Shown here: in pieces, positions 22,260 through 32,923 of the stretch
How positions within the stretch are numbered: the first letter of the stretch is position 1
Layout: each line of letters opens with the position of its first letter
DNA from: Rapana venosa
Taxonomy: Eukaryota; Mollusca; Gastropoda; Neogastropoda; Muricidae
Assembly: GCA_028751875.1 (NCBI GenBank)
Contig: CM054154.1
Coordinates: 57,319,600-57,383,599 of the forward strand
DNA: 64,000 bases
Direction of reading: 5' to 3'
Made by a program: the position numbers and the translations under genes
Notes under the pieces: model-generated
What the model was told of the DNA's origin: nothing
The model's input: the letters and a program-made list of their open reading frames with translations, nothing else
Databases searched by the model: none

Positions 22260-22700
22260 CCTCAGACCATTATCTGTCCCGACTCCAAACGGATTCCTGC
22301 AAGGATCCAGGCAGCAGCTATGACAACCTCAACCCTGCCAGACTTTCTCCAGATCCAACACTGCTGAAATATTCTATCAAAGACAAAGACTATCTTGTGA
22401 CACCAAGAACAGTATCTACCTCCTGCACTGTGAAATCTGTTAACAACAATATGTGGGCTAAACCAAAACAGCATGAAAGAATCCACGTACCAAAACGGAT
22501 CAGACATTCAGAGAAACACAGACCCTAAAGAAAAAACTCTCATCGCCATGCATTTTCACAACTCTGGACACTCTGTCTGTAATGATAAATGCATTGTAAT
22601 TGAAAAAGAATATGCCAAAACAGAAGATGAAAGACTAAAGGTTGACACTTTCTAGCTGGAAAAATTAAAAAAATCTTCATTCTTTTGGTCTTAACATGCT
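22260..22700 (+). pseudogene. Penelope-like element GIY-YIG endonuclease fragment
   Basis: The plus strand in one frame gives NSIYLLHCEIC, a stop, then QQYVG (22405-22455). This resembles the CX2C plus GIY-YIG core (IYLL.C..C...YVG.T). A second frame gives LIAMHFHNSGHSVCNDKCIV, IEKEYAKTEDERLKVDTF and, past a stop that replaces Trp, LEKLKKSSF (22535-22680). The H...SGHS..D...IE and R...E..W..KL pattern is that of GIY-YIG domains in Penelope-like retroelements. No reverse transcriptase is adjacent. Assignment rests on motif memory and should be checked by profile search. Confidence 0.5.
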
Positions 22701-22768
22701 TGAAGCTGACATTTTAGTTCGTGCATGAGAGAGGGAGTCTTGGGGGCAAGAATACAGTGCATATGTGG

Positions 22769-23055
22769 ACCTTTGTGACAGAAAGGTTAGGTATGAAAGA
22801 CGTCATGGATTTTGTGAGAGAAAGGCCTAGTATGAATGAAGATAAAAGGACCTTTGTGAGAGAAAGGCCTAGTATGAATGAAGATAAAAGGACCTTTGTG
22901 AGAGAAAGGCCTAGTATGAAAGAAGATAAAAGGACCTTTGTGAGAGAAAGGCCTAGTATGAATGAAGATAAAAGGACCTTTGTGAGAGAAAGGCCTAGTA
23001 TGAATGAAGATAAAAGGACCTTTGTGAGAGAAAGGCCTAGTATGAATGAATATGA
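22769..23055. repeat. 42-bp minisatellite, about 6.8 copies
   Basis: The unit GACCTTTGTGAGAGAAAGGC plus CTAGTATGAATGAAGATAAA and AG is repeated with one or two changes. It encodes TFVRERPSMNEDKR in an open frame (22721-23062). Unit length is a multiple of three, so the frame survives expansion. I see no known protein. Confidence 0.93.
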
Positions 23056-23061
23056 AAACTA

Positions 23062-23905
23062 AAAAAAATATGGGTATCTAAAAATCAAAGAAATTCTATA
23101 CAGACAGGATTTCAGTTTGTTTGGTTGCAACGGGGTCGGCCCGCTATTGCGGGGGCCCGCTATTGCGCGACAGTGTAGACGCAACCTGGGGAATACTGTA
23201 CTGACAATAATATGCGATGCAGCCTAAGGTATAGGGCCCCCTAAGGTGTAGTAAACGTTGCAGCCTACGTACGATGCAGTAAGGCTGCAAAAAACTGCCC
23301 TTTTGCTTCCCACCGAACTCGGACCCACGGGATTTTTAATTGGCAGGCGAAAGTCTAACTCATCCTGCCACCTTCCTCCTTGCATCACCTTGGCAACTTT
23401 TCGGCTTCTTCGTTGGGGCAATAGCGGGCTACCACAATAGCGGGCCCGCCCCGTTGCAACAAGGAGTGAGAGATATCAAAGTGTTCTTGGGTCAATTTAA
23501 ACTGAGACTTATAGACATTTCCATTCAAGAATGGACTTCTACTGTTAGAGCTCGTAATAGATATGAAAATTATACATCCTTCAAAATAAAAGTATATAAA
23601 CTATGTTGATACATAATGCTTCAGGGTGGCTATTTTTCAAGTTCGATTTAACGTTCTGCCTCTAAAGGCAGATATACATCGATATAGTGATTCTATACAA
23701 GATAAAACCTGTCCTTTTTGTAGAAGACGAAATGCACTTTTTGTTTGACTGTCCCATGTATTCTGATCTCAGAGCTAAGTTCCTTGGTGATTCAGCTGTA
23801 CTTTCTCTACATGTGTTGTTGCAGGTAGCAAACCCTCACCAGATGCATAGTGTTTCCCGGTATGTCTTCCATTCAGCTAACAGACGAAAGATATGTATTT
23901 TTTGA
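23062..23905 (+). pseudogene. Family E-like LINE C-terminal fragment, interrupted by a MITE
   Basis: Joining the flanks across the MITE (23132-23452) restores an uninterrupted reading, FQFVWLQQGVRDIKVF, then LGQFKLRLIDISIQEWTSTV. Family E at 30.9-31.1 kb reads YGIVWEAQSVGDVRMFIAQF and KQRLIDSCSQDW. Downstream, DEMHFLFDCPMYSDLRAKFL (23725-23785) matches the family E block ETELHFLLVCPKYTDLRSQL, a His/Cys motif at the C-terminus. Frameshifts occur near 23620-23690. Confidence 0.75.
23132..23452. mobile_element. MITE with 8-bp target duplication
   Basis: The ends are inverted repeats. The left starts GGGGTCGGCCCGCTATTGCG and the right, reverse complemented, starts GGGGCGGGCCCGCTATTGTG. Each arm of about 35 bp contains CCCGCTATTG twice. 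The 8 bp GTTGCAAC stand directly outside both ends (23124-23131 and 23453-23460). Removing the element and one copy of the octamer restores family E-like coding sequence, which proves the boundaries. There is no transposase. Eight-base duplications are made by hAT, Merlin and a few other superfamilies; I cannot decide. Confidence 0.9.
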
Positions 23906-24149
23906 ACCTGTTATTTGATTAGACTTTGCTGAATGTTTACACATGAGCTAGTTTCAACATTGACTATAGAGAATGTGTTGCCAGAGTAATAACTTGTTGT
24001 TTGTAAATAAAGCACTAAATAATCCTTGTCTTTAGTATTATTCTTGGGATCATAATAATGGTAGGAGAAGATTATTCCCCTCAGCATGAACAAATCAAGC
24101 TTCATCAGAATAAATCTTCATATAAATTGTTGTACTACAAAAGAGTCAA
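23906..24149. other. Unassigned AT-rich spacer
   Basis: No similarity recognised. Confidence 0.4.
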
Positions 24150-25215
24150 TATGATAGTAGTAGCCATGATGATGATGACGGGAATAATGGTTGCAATGAT
24201 GACGGTAATGGTGATGTAGATGTTGAAGATGAAGGTGGTGGTGATGTAAAAGTTGAAGACGGTAGTGGTGGTGATGTAGATGTTGAAGACGGTGATGTAG
24301 ATGTTGAGGATGATGGTAGTGGTGATATAGATGTTGAGGATAATGGTGGTGGTGATGTAGATGTAGATGTTGAGGATGATGATGATTGATAATATAGAGG
24401 GTGAAACTGATGAAGGAGGTGATGTGGATGTTGAAATGGCGGTGGCGGTAGTGATGTGGATGTTGAAGGTGATGGTGGTGGTAATATAGATATTGAAAAT
24501 GATGGTGATTGATGATTATCAGGTGAGAAAGACGATGGAGGTGATTTTTATGGTGAAAATGATTGTGATGGAGATGATGTGGATATTGTACATGGTGACG
24601 GCAATGTCGATGCAGAATTCAAAATTATTAAGGCGATGAGGCTGTAGATACTGAACATGATGATAGCAATGGTGATGAAGATGCTACGATGCGACGATGA
24701 TACAGATATTGATGATGATAACTATGATACTGATGATTACGTAGATGTCCCGAAAGATAATGGCGATGATGATGAAAATGCTGAAGCTGGTGTTGATGTA
24801 GATGCTGAAGATTATGGTGATGATCATGTGGATATTGAAGGTGACCATGGTAACGACGGTGTAAATGTTGAGGATGATGCTCGTTATGGTGACTAGGATG
24901 ACAGATGTTTAAGCTGACGATGGTGACAATGATGTATAAAGTTAAAAATGACAATGGAAGCGATGATGTGGACGATGAAGATTATGATCATGACAATTGT
25001 GTAGATAATGAAGATGATGATCGTGATGATGATTATTATACAGGTCGAAGAAGACTATGATAGTGTAGATAATGAAGATGATAATGATAACATAGCTGAT
25101 GAAAGTAATTATGGTTATGTTGATATACTTGCTGCAGCTGCTGCTATAGGTCATGAAGCTGATAGCAATGATTATGTATGTGCTGAAGATGATGATGGGG
25201 ATGATGATAACTAGA
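24150..25215. repeat. GAT-rich degenerate satellite with a 30-bp core
   Basis: Over 1 kb dominated by GAT, GGT and GTN triplets. At 24210-24385 a 30-bp unit, GGTGATGTAGATGTTGAAGA plus TGAAGGTGGT, is clear over about six copies; elsewhere it decays to shorter periods. Asp/Val-rich open frames (for example 24657-24896) follow from the repeat and are interrupted by stops. Confidence 0.85.
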
Positions 25216-25338
25216 AGATATTGTATGCTTGCAGAAGTTAAAATGCGAAATGGAAACAGCTTTTTGCTATAATGTCTACCTACTCCCTGCCCCAAATATG
25301 TTTTGTATTGTGGCCTAAATAAACTTTTTAGAGTTCAA

Positions 25339-25347
25339 TGCTCTCTC

Positions 25348-25420
<73 letters not shown>

Positions 25421-25719
25421 CTGACTTTCAATTTTCTATTTCGTTGCTCCCCCCGCCTTTTATATTTAATTTAGAATGTATTTAATTATCCCTTTTTATA
25501 ACTGTATTTAGAGGGTAAGTCTATTGGTATGTTTGCCTAGGAAATATGTAAAGCTCGTGAATGTTTTAAATAATGAGTTGTTTTAAGTGATCCCAATGAC
25601 ATTCTGCTCACTTCTAGATGGTCTATGTTTTTAGTGCTTGAGCATCCTAGTAAAGACCCCCTGAGGAAGAGGTTGCTGCCTTGAAAATGTGTGGGAAAAG
25701 ATTACCGAGTGTTTGCTTC

Positions 25720-25750
<31 letters not shown>

Positions 25751-25768
25751 TCTCTCTCTCGAGATAAT

Positions 25769-25861
<93 letters not shown>
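25339..25861. repeat. (CT)n tracts and a (TA)n tract
   Basis: (CT)n at 25339-25418 and 25726-25760, and about 98 bp of TA-rich repeat at 25764-25861, with unassigned sequence between. Confidence 0.95.
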
Positions 25862-25864
<3 letters not shown>

Positions 25865-26270
25865 GGGGGAAAATGATAGTATAGATGATGATGAAGATGA
25901 TGGTGACGTGGATGATGAAAGATGGTTATGTTGATCTACTTACTGCATCTGTCAAGACAATCTATCTAGACATCTATCTAGAAATCTGTCAGAAAAAATA
26001 TTCTTCCCATTATTTGGGTAGCAAATGGCACGTTTCAACAATAGGCTAGAGATAGCGTATATTATGCCTGTGTTACATTAGATCTAAACATTAGATAGCT
26101 CATTTCATCCTATGGAAAAAAAGAAATCTTTTGTTTAGCGAACTTGCAGCAATATCCATCGCCTTTCTATTTTTCTGTATCTCACCTGAGAAAATGGTTA
26201 CATTCAATCAATCACCAATAATAAGTGGCATCAGCTCTGTGTAAACAATAAATAAATCTAACCTCAGTAA
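25862..26270. other. Unassigned spacer
   Basis: GAT-rich remnant to about 25950, then sequence without recognised similarity. Confidence 0.4.
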
Positions 26271-26312
26271 GAAGAAGAAGAAGAAAATAAAATAATGATA
26301 ATGCTAATAATG

Positions 26313-26338
26313 CCAATAATGCTAATAATAATAATAAC

Positions 26339-26372
<34 letters not shown>

Positions 26373-26514
26373 GCAATACGACGACGATAATGATGTATGG
26401 AATTTATATAGCGCTGAATCTTGTGAAGTAAACAAATCGAAGCCCTTACAATCAAATCATTTACATGCACAAATATTAGGATTAACAGATATCAAATTCA
26501 CACACACACACACA

Positions 26515-26573
<59 letters not shown>

Positions 26574-26905
26574 CGCGCGCACACGTTCGCGGCGCGAACA
26601 CGAAGTAGCTGTTGAAAAGTGGGAACAGACATGAGGGGGAAGTATCAGGTAGGAAATTCGTGCATTTTGAGGCTGGATTTGAAGGAATCAAATGAAGGAT
26701 TTGGGCGAAGTGACAGAGGGAGGTCATTCCAGATGGACGGACCAGAAACAGAGAAAGAGGGACAGCCAACAGTGGCTTGTTTGAATCTGGGTGTTCGAAA
26801 GCACAAAGTATCTGCCGCTGAACGAAGGGAATGGGATGGAGTGTACAGGTGAAGACAGTTACAGAGATAAGAGGGTGCAGATTTGTGGAGACATTTGAAA
26901 CATAG
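26313..26905 (-). mobile_element. LINE C4, 3' end only
   Basis: (AAT)n at 26313-26375, GGAATTTATATAGCGCTGAA at 26399-26418, (CA)n at 26503-26570, then C-terminal coding sequence on the minus strand (26947-26645): LHLYTPSHSLRSAADTLCFR, PRFKQATVGCPSFSVSGPSI, WNDLPLSLRPNPSFDSFKSS. The 5' side stops near 26905. Confidence 0.85.
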
Positions 26906-26989
26906 GTGTAGCAGACCTGTACCTGTTCCTTTGGAATTGTTTTGCAACTGTGGATATGTTGGATGTTTTTTTTTCTTTGCTTTAGTGAG

Positions 26990-27142
26990 TAGTCAAAATC
27001 AAAGTCAAAGTCAAAAACACTTTAATCATCCCATGAAGGGCAATTACAATACTGACAGGCAGATTGATACACATCAAAAATATCAAAGACACAAAAACTA
27101 TATTTCATTGGTTTTCAAATGACTTCAAATAAAATGTCACCA

Positions 27143-27231
<89 letters not shown>

Positions 27232-27520
27232 GGCATGCGCACACACACGCAAACACACGCATGCACGCACACACATCAATTGTGAACACAATTTTAAACC
27301 CATTGACTAGAAGACATAAAAACTTATTTTGTACGCACGCATATAGGCAGCAGTACACACGCACGTATGTGTGTGTGTGCGAACACGCCCACGCACACCC
27401 ACACCATACACCAATATATAAACTCAATGTTTTAAGACCGTTGACTAGAAGACAGACTTACTTTACACACCCACGCATCACCCACACACACGCCCACACA
27501 CACATAATTATGTATTGACT
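26990..27520 (-). mobile_element. Family D 3' end with internal (CA)n
   Basis: The left edge AATCAAAGTCAAAGTCAAAA and CACTTTAATCATCCCATGAA match 11368-11430. A (CA)n tract follows at 27147-27227. Beyond it, GTTGACTAGAAGACAGACTT-like and ATTGACTAGAAGACATAAAA units recur (27301-27320 and 27440-27460), so the body is partly tandem. No protein is recognisable. Confidence 0.5.
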
Positions 27521-27530
27521 ACACTCATAA

Positions 27531-27830
27531 GGGGACGGGATAGCTCAGTGGTCGGAGCACTCGCTTTCCTCCAGCCAAGTTAAGCAGCGTCGAGCGTGGT
27601 TACCAGTTGGATGGGTGACCGTTTGCGCGCCTTGGCTTCAGTACAGTTCCCCCAGTTCACCCAGCTGTAAATGGGTACCTGCCCTCTTTAGGGTCAGGGA
27701 AGGTAAAGCAGCGAGGGAGAGGAGATGGGCGCCGCCCTCAATATGCTGGCCCTAGAGAAGTGAGGTCTCTGACGCCTCGCTCCCCTACGACCTTATAGGT
27801 TATGGGACTCCTTTACCTTTACCTTTTTTT
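27531..27830 (+). mobile_element. SINE-T, full-length, tRNA/5S rRNA chimera
   Basis: 300 bp bounded by ACACTCATAA at 27521-27530 and 27831-27840. The head GGGGACGGGATAGCTCAGTG and GTCGGAGCACTCGCTTTCC resembles the 5' half of a tRNA-Ala-like gene, with A box TAGCTCAGTGG at 27541-27551. Directly after it, 27576-27621 reads AAGTTAAGCAGCGTCGAGCG then TGGTTACCAGTTGGATGGGTGACCG in two adjoining pieces. That is close to the internal control region of 5S rRNA (AAGCTAAGCAGGGTCGGGCC, TGGTTAGTACTTGGATGGG, GACCG). A body of unknown origin follows, then a 3' block ending near 27809 that resembles RTE ends, then (CTTTAC)2 and T7. RNA polymerase III would be expected to transcribe it. Confidence 0.88.
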
Positions 27831-27834
27831 ACAC

Positions 27835-29196
27835 TCATAACAATGACAATCAGGCAAGTAATTCAGAGAAATGTAAAAACTGGGTAGTCAACATCATTGT
27901 GAATTCAGAATTCGAATGCTTAGTGGCATAAAAGAATTTCTTTTTCTGTTAGTTTTGCTGATGGGACACTGAAAACGGCGTTCCGAAGGCAACATTTGAA
28001 ATTCTGGAAACAAAGCATGGGAAGGATCAGCCAAAATGGCTGTGGCTTTGCGTACAAGCTGCTGATTGCAGAACGACATGAGATCTCTTTGTTCTTTTCC
28101 AATTATTTCTTTAGCAGATTCTTACAATTCTCTGCAGGCCATTCTTGTTTTTAACACTAAGGTTATTGTACCGACAAATGAAAGCAAAACTTAGAACACT
28201 CTCTATGTAAGACTTGTAAAACAAGGAAAGAATCTTTTTGTCTACAAAAAATGAGTTCAGTTTCCTCAGAAAATACAGACATTGTTGTCCCTTTTTGACA
28301 ATAGCCTCAGTGTTAACGTCCCAGTTTAACTTGTGGTCAAAAACAGTTCCCAGATACTTATAGTTCAAAACGTTTTCAACTTCTTGATTATGGATAATAA
28401 TATTCTTAGGAGTATGCCCTGATCTTCTGAAATCGATAGGCAGGTCTTTAGTTTTAGAAACATTTAGCTCCAGATAGGCCTCGTCACACCAGTGTACGAA
28501 CTCGGTGAGGGCTGGACCGTGGTCTAAGACTGATCCGGATAAGAGGGATAACAGAGCACTATCGTCTGCGAACTTTACCAGAAAGGAATTTCCATAGTTG
28601 CTTCTGCAATCATCTGTGTATAGAATGTACAGAAGTGGTGAGAGGACGCAACCCTGCGGAGAACCTGTGCAGGTAAATCTATCTGAAGAAGATATTTTGT
28701 TGGCCAAAACACGCTGTGGTCTGTTGGTTAAAAATTCAATCAGCCAACCAACAAGTTGATTGTCTATGTCAAATTTTGAAATTATTTTGTTAACCAGAAC
28801 GTGAGGCTGCATTATATTGAAAGCTGAACTAAAGTCAGCGAACAATATTCTGGCATGAGAGTCAGGTATTTCCAAGTGGCTATACAACTTGTTCAAAATG
28901 AATAGTTTGGCATCTTCGACACCCCTTCGAGACCTGTACGCAAACTGTAGCGGGTCAAGGTCTTTCTCTGTAGCGGAAAGAATGAGAGATTTTAGGATCT
29001 TTTCTAGCGTTTTCATCACAAGAGATGTGAGAGCTACAGGTCTAAAATCGTTAGGTCGAGAAGGATTGGGTTTCTTTGGAAGAGGTATTACATTGGAAGT
29101 TTTCCAAATAACTGGAATCTGACAAGTATCCAGTGAAGCTTGGAACAGGTGTTGAAGGACACTGGCAAGCTCAGTAGCGCAGAATTTCAGGGTTCT
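27835..29196 (-). pseudogene. Family F (Rex1/CR1-like) LINE: reverse transcriptase and C-terminus
   Basis: A 302-codon frame (29019-28111) on the minus strand holds a nearly complete reverse transcriptase: FAYRSRRGVEDAKLFILNKL, ILFADFSSAFNIMQPHVLVN, TGSPQGCVLSPLLYILYTDD, FLVKFADDSALLSLL (catalytic FADD), ELNVSKTKDLPIDFRRS, LNYKYLGTVFDHKLNW. Upstream KKPNPSRPNDFRPVALTS runs to 29196. After a frameshift near 28115 the C-terminus reads NQQLVRKATAILADPSHALF, LPSERRFQCPISKTNRKRNS, typical of CR1/Rex1 elements. The 5' half continues at 36237, so later insertions split the element. Confidence 0.85.
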
Positions 29197-30330
29197 TCCA
29201 CAAAACGTTCGGTGTTACTGGCACAGCCCTTACCTGGTTTAGTTCATACCTCACTGATCGATTCCAGACAGTCTCAGTAAACAAAATTCAATCAATTCCT
29301 GTAAAACTAGAATGTGGAGTCCCACAAGGATCAGTTCTGGGCCCTGTCCTGTTCACTCTCTACACTGTTCCACTCTCATACATAATAAACCATCACCAGA
29401 TCAACCATCATTTCTACGCTGATGACTCTCAGATTCAAAGCAGTGACACTCCTGAAAATCTGCCTTCTCTCTTGACAAATATGTCACTTTGCCTTCAGAA
29501 AATTCAAAACTGGATGATACAAAACAAGTTACAGCTAAATGCGGATAAAACCGAAGCCATGATTATAGGGACCAAACACAAACTCTCTTCCATCACAACA
29601 GATTCAATAGAATTTGGCAGTACATCAGTTCCGCTATCCAGTGCAGTTAAGTATCTAGGTGTTGTTATTGACAACACACTCTCTATGCAAAAGTTCATCA
29701 CCCAGACCTGCCAGTCCTGCTACTATCAATTACGACGTATAAGTGCAATCCGAAAGTACCTGTCCACTGATGCAACATCCAAACTTGTCACATCTCTTAT
29801 TCTTTCACGTCTGGACTATTGTAATTCTCTTTTAGCTGGTCTGCCAGCATCATCTATCCACTCCCTTCAACGCATACAAAACTCTGCAGCTCGATTAGTC
29901 CTCAAAAAGAAAAAATCTGAGCATATTACTCCACTCCTGCAATCTCTCCACTGGTTGTCTGTGCCACAGAGAGTAAAGTACAAGATCAGTACCCTCTGTT
30001 ACAAATGTCTCCACAAAACAGCACCCTCCTACCTCTGTGAATGCCTTCACCTGTACACTCCTTCTCGTTCCCTCCGCTCTGCTGCAGATACCTTGTGCTT
30101 ACGAATACCTAGATTCAACCAATCCACTGTTGGCCGTCGCTCTTTCTCTATTTCTGGTCCATCAATCTGGAATGACCTCCCTCTCTCCCTTCGTGAAAAG
30201 CTACTTACGACAGCTTTAAATCCAGCCTCAAAACATACCTATTTCAAACCTAAGATTTTTCCCTCTTGTTTCATCTCATGTCTGTCCCTGCCTTGAAAGC
30301 CAAAATTCCAACACCCTGCTGAAATGTACA

Positions 30331-30412
<82 letters not shown>
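29197..30412 (+). mobile_element. LINE C5, coding part (plus strand)
   Basis: It starts mid-reverse transcriptase ([16 protein letters not shown] frames), with CGVPQGSVLGPVLFTLYTVP near 29315-29375 and HHFYADDSQIQSSDTPENLP near 29405-29465. A 274-codon frame (29472-30296) then covers thumb to C-terminus: QNWMIQNKLQLNADKTEAMI, VKYLGVVIDNTLSMQKFITQ, RLDYCNSLLAGLPASSIHSL, HITPLLQSLHWLSVPQRVKY, YTPSRSLRSAADTLCLRIPR, IWNDLPLSLREK. The 3' UTR reaches a (GT)n tract at 30334, which is cut by LINE E. The true 3' end is at 35996-36236. The 5' end is truncated within family F with no clear duplication. Confidence 0.9.
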
Positions 30413-30413
<1 letters not shown>

Positions 30414-30506
30414 AAAGTCAAAGTCAAAGTCAAAGTCAAATGATTTATTTGTTAGGCCACGGACCCATACAAATGGAGTTCACATCCGCATAACATGCAC
30501 ATACAG

Positions 30507-32923
30507 TTACACAGTTCCACATTCAAGTGCATCCTTCCTGATCAGATATGCTTTGTAGACGTAATTACAGAGTTTCGAAATAATGTCTTTGTTTCCGCAA
30601 GAAAGCAGTAGCACAAATTTGAACATTGAGGGTTTTCTGTAGTATTTGGGGGGAATAAGTTGTGAACGTAAATCAGTATACTTTGGACACACCAACAAAA
30701 AGTGCAGTTCTGTTTCAGGAGTTTCTGCACAAAAAGGGCAATAAGCATTGTTCACATTCACACTGTACATACCATAACTCAGAAAGTGTGAGCGCAAAGG
30801 CAGTGTGCCAATTCTAAATCTTGTAAATATTTTACGCACGTTAAGACATGTCACAACTCGAAAGTATGGACGTAAGGTCAAGGAATCAGCGTATGTAGAG
30901 TACACTGCGTAAAAGTCATGTGATTCAAGAGCAGAATGCCAGTCTTGTGAACACGAGTCAATTAAACGCTGTTTAAACTGTGCGATAAACATCCTGACAT
31001 CTCCTACAGACTGTGCTTCCCATACAATGCCATAACCAAACATATACAACATATTCCGAACTTTGCATGCCCATGTAGTATAATTCTGACTTTGCAGAAG
31101 CAGAAGCATTGAGTACGCTTTTTTAGGATATCTCGAATCATCCATACCCACAATGCGCAGCCAAAACTTTATACACTTGGCAAAAATATTGACCTTAAGC
31201 GGAAAACGGCCCAACTCTCCATAAACTAAATGTCTTGGAGTTCTCTGACTAACACACATGTAGCGTTTCATGGCTGATAGATGCACTCTTTCAATAATGT
31301 CATGGTTATTTACTATGCCCCATATTTCTGCGCCGTAAGTCAATATTGGCTGGATCTGACTGTCAAACAACTTAAAAAATATGTCTGGTGAATGTTCTCC
31401 AATTGACCAAAGTAACCTAAGTATAGCTGTAACCCCTTTTCGAGCACGATCAGACAAGTCTTTTAGTGTGGACTGGAATGAAAGTCGTGTAGTGAGAATA
31501 ATGCCCAGATATTTGTACATGCTTACTGTCTCTAACATACCATCCCCGTACCTCCATTTTTCGTTCTCAGCCAAGAAGCCACCGTTTCTAAAGACAACTA
31601 CGTTCGATTTTTCGAGGTTAACAACCAAATCTAAACGTTTAGCAGTGTTATGTAATACATTGATCTGAGTCTGTAGTCCAATAACGCTGTCTGACAAAAG
31701 TACAACGTCGTCTGCGAATAGCAAGATAAGTACCTGAGTCAAATCAGGTGACAACGAATGCCATGCCTGCCATTTTCATTAATGTCTTTGGTCAGTTCAT
31801 TAATTAGTAAAGAAAACAAAACTGGAGAACACACTTCTCCCTGTTTCAAACCACGTGGACATAAAAACGTGTCTGTCAGCTTAGCACCAGCTCGAATGCG
31901 GACTTTCACAAACATCATACATGCTTTTAGTGCATTCAAAAAATTTCCTCTTATTCCGTTTACATGCAAAATTTTCCACAGTTTCTCCCTACTAACAGTG
32001 TCGAAGGCTTTTCTGAAGTCTATAAAAGCAGCATAAAGTTTTCTGTGTCTTAACAGTTGCTTCTGAACACAAGCCATAAGAGTAAACACATGATCAGTGG
32101 TACAATGTTTTTCCCTAAATCCTGCTTGTTCCTCGCCTAAAACCTCATTTTCCGTAATCCACTCAGAAAGTCGTTTATTCAAGATAAAGCTGTACAGTTT
32201 ACTACAAATGTTTAGTAAAGAAATCCCACGATAGTTATCTGGCTGATTCAGGTCACCCTTTTTGTGTAAAGGCTGTAAGATAGCCATTGTCCAGTCATCA
32301 GGAAACATACCCTCCTCAAAGATATGGTTGAAAAACTTTAATAGGAACGGCAACATTACATTGATGCTGTTTTTATAAAACTCGCCGATTAGTCCATCAG
32401 GACCTGCAGCTTTCTGACTTTTCAAGGCTTTGACAGCACGGACAATTTCAGACTCTGTTTTTGACTGTTCTAACTCACCACTTTCAAACTGGATATCTAT
32501 ATTATCATAGTAAGTGTCAAAGTTAGTGTTGCTGGTACAACATGTAGGAGGTACTTCATTAAAAACATTTTGAAAGTGGTGAAACCATGTATCTATAGTT
32601 ATGGTGTTTGTAGCTACTTTGCCTGGGCCTAACAGAGCGAACTGTGTCCCAAAACTGTTTGCTGTCATTTAAATGACGTTTCAGTGACTCCAGCACGTTC
32701 TCTCTGTATGCCCTTTTCTTTAACTCTAGTAATCTCTTGTACTCTCTCCTCTTTTGAAAATATTGCAGTCGAGAAGACATATCAGCAGCTCTATTAACTT
32801 ACGCAGGTGCCTCCTTAAAACTGTTCTGCTCTGTTTACATTCTAAATCAAACCAAACCTTACGTTTTTTCACAGCCAAAGACAACCGTTTTTTTTCATTT
32901 CTTCTCCTGCAATAATGAAACAT
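30507..32923 (-). pseudogene. LINE E ORF2, reverse transcriptase and C-terminus
   Basis: Minus-strand frames 32923-32726, 32780-32559, 32668-31739 and 31754-30507 join into one reverse transcriptase. Motifs are VRAVKALKSQKAAGPDGLIG, HKKGDLNQPDNYRGISLLNI, GEEQAGFREKHCTTDHVFTL, YAAFIDFRKAFDTVSREKLW, CPRGLKQGEVCSPVLFSLLI, LLFADDVVLLSDS (catalytic FADD), MYKYLGIILTTRLSFQSTLK, YGAEIWGIVNNHDIIERVHL. The C-terminal 415-codon frame ends in a CPFC ... ETELHFLLVCP His/Cys motif. Breaks are shifts near 32800, 32640 and 31745. GLRQG of relatives is GLKQG here. Confidence 0.9.

Noticed and set aside
22769..23055. CRISPR array
   Set aside because: The units are head-to-tail with no unique spacers, and the context is animal transposons.
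24657..25214. Genes for acidic Asp-rich proteins
   Set aside because: The frames are short, follow from GAT repeats, and are broken by stops in the same repeat.
27531..27610. tRNA or 5S rRNA gene
   Set aside because: Only a tRNA 5' half and a partial 5S are present, inside a repeated 300-bp SINE with target duplications.
29180..29210. Target duplication of LINE C5 in family F
   Set aside because: The flanks TTCCACA and ATACCATCTGG share at most one or two bases. CR1-type elements often lack duplications.
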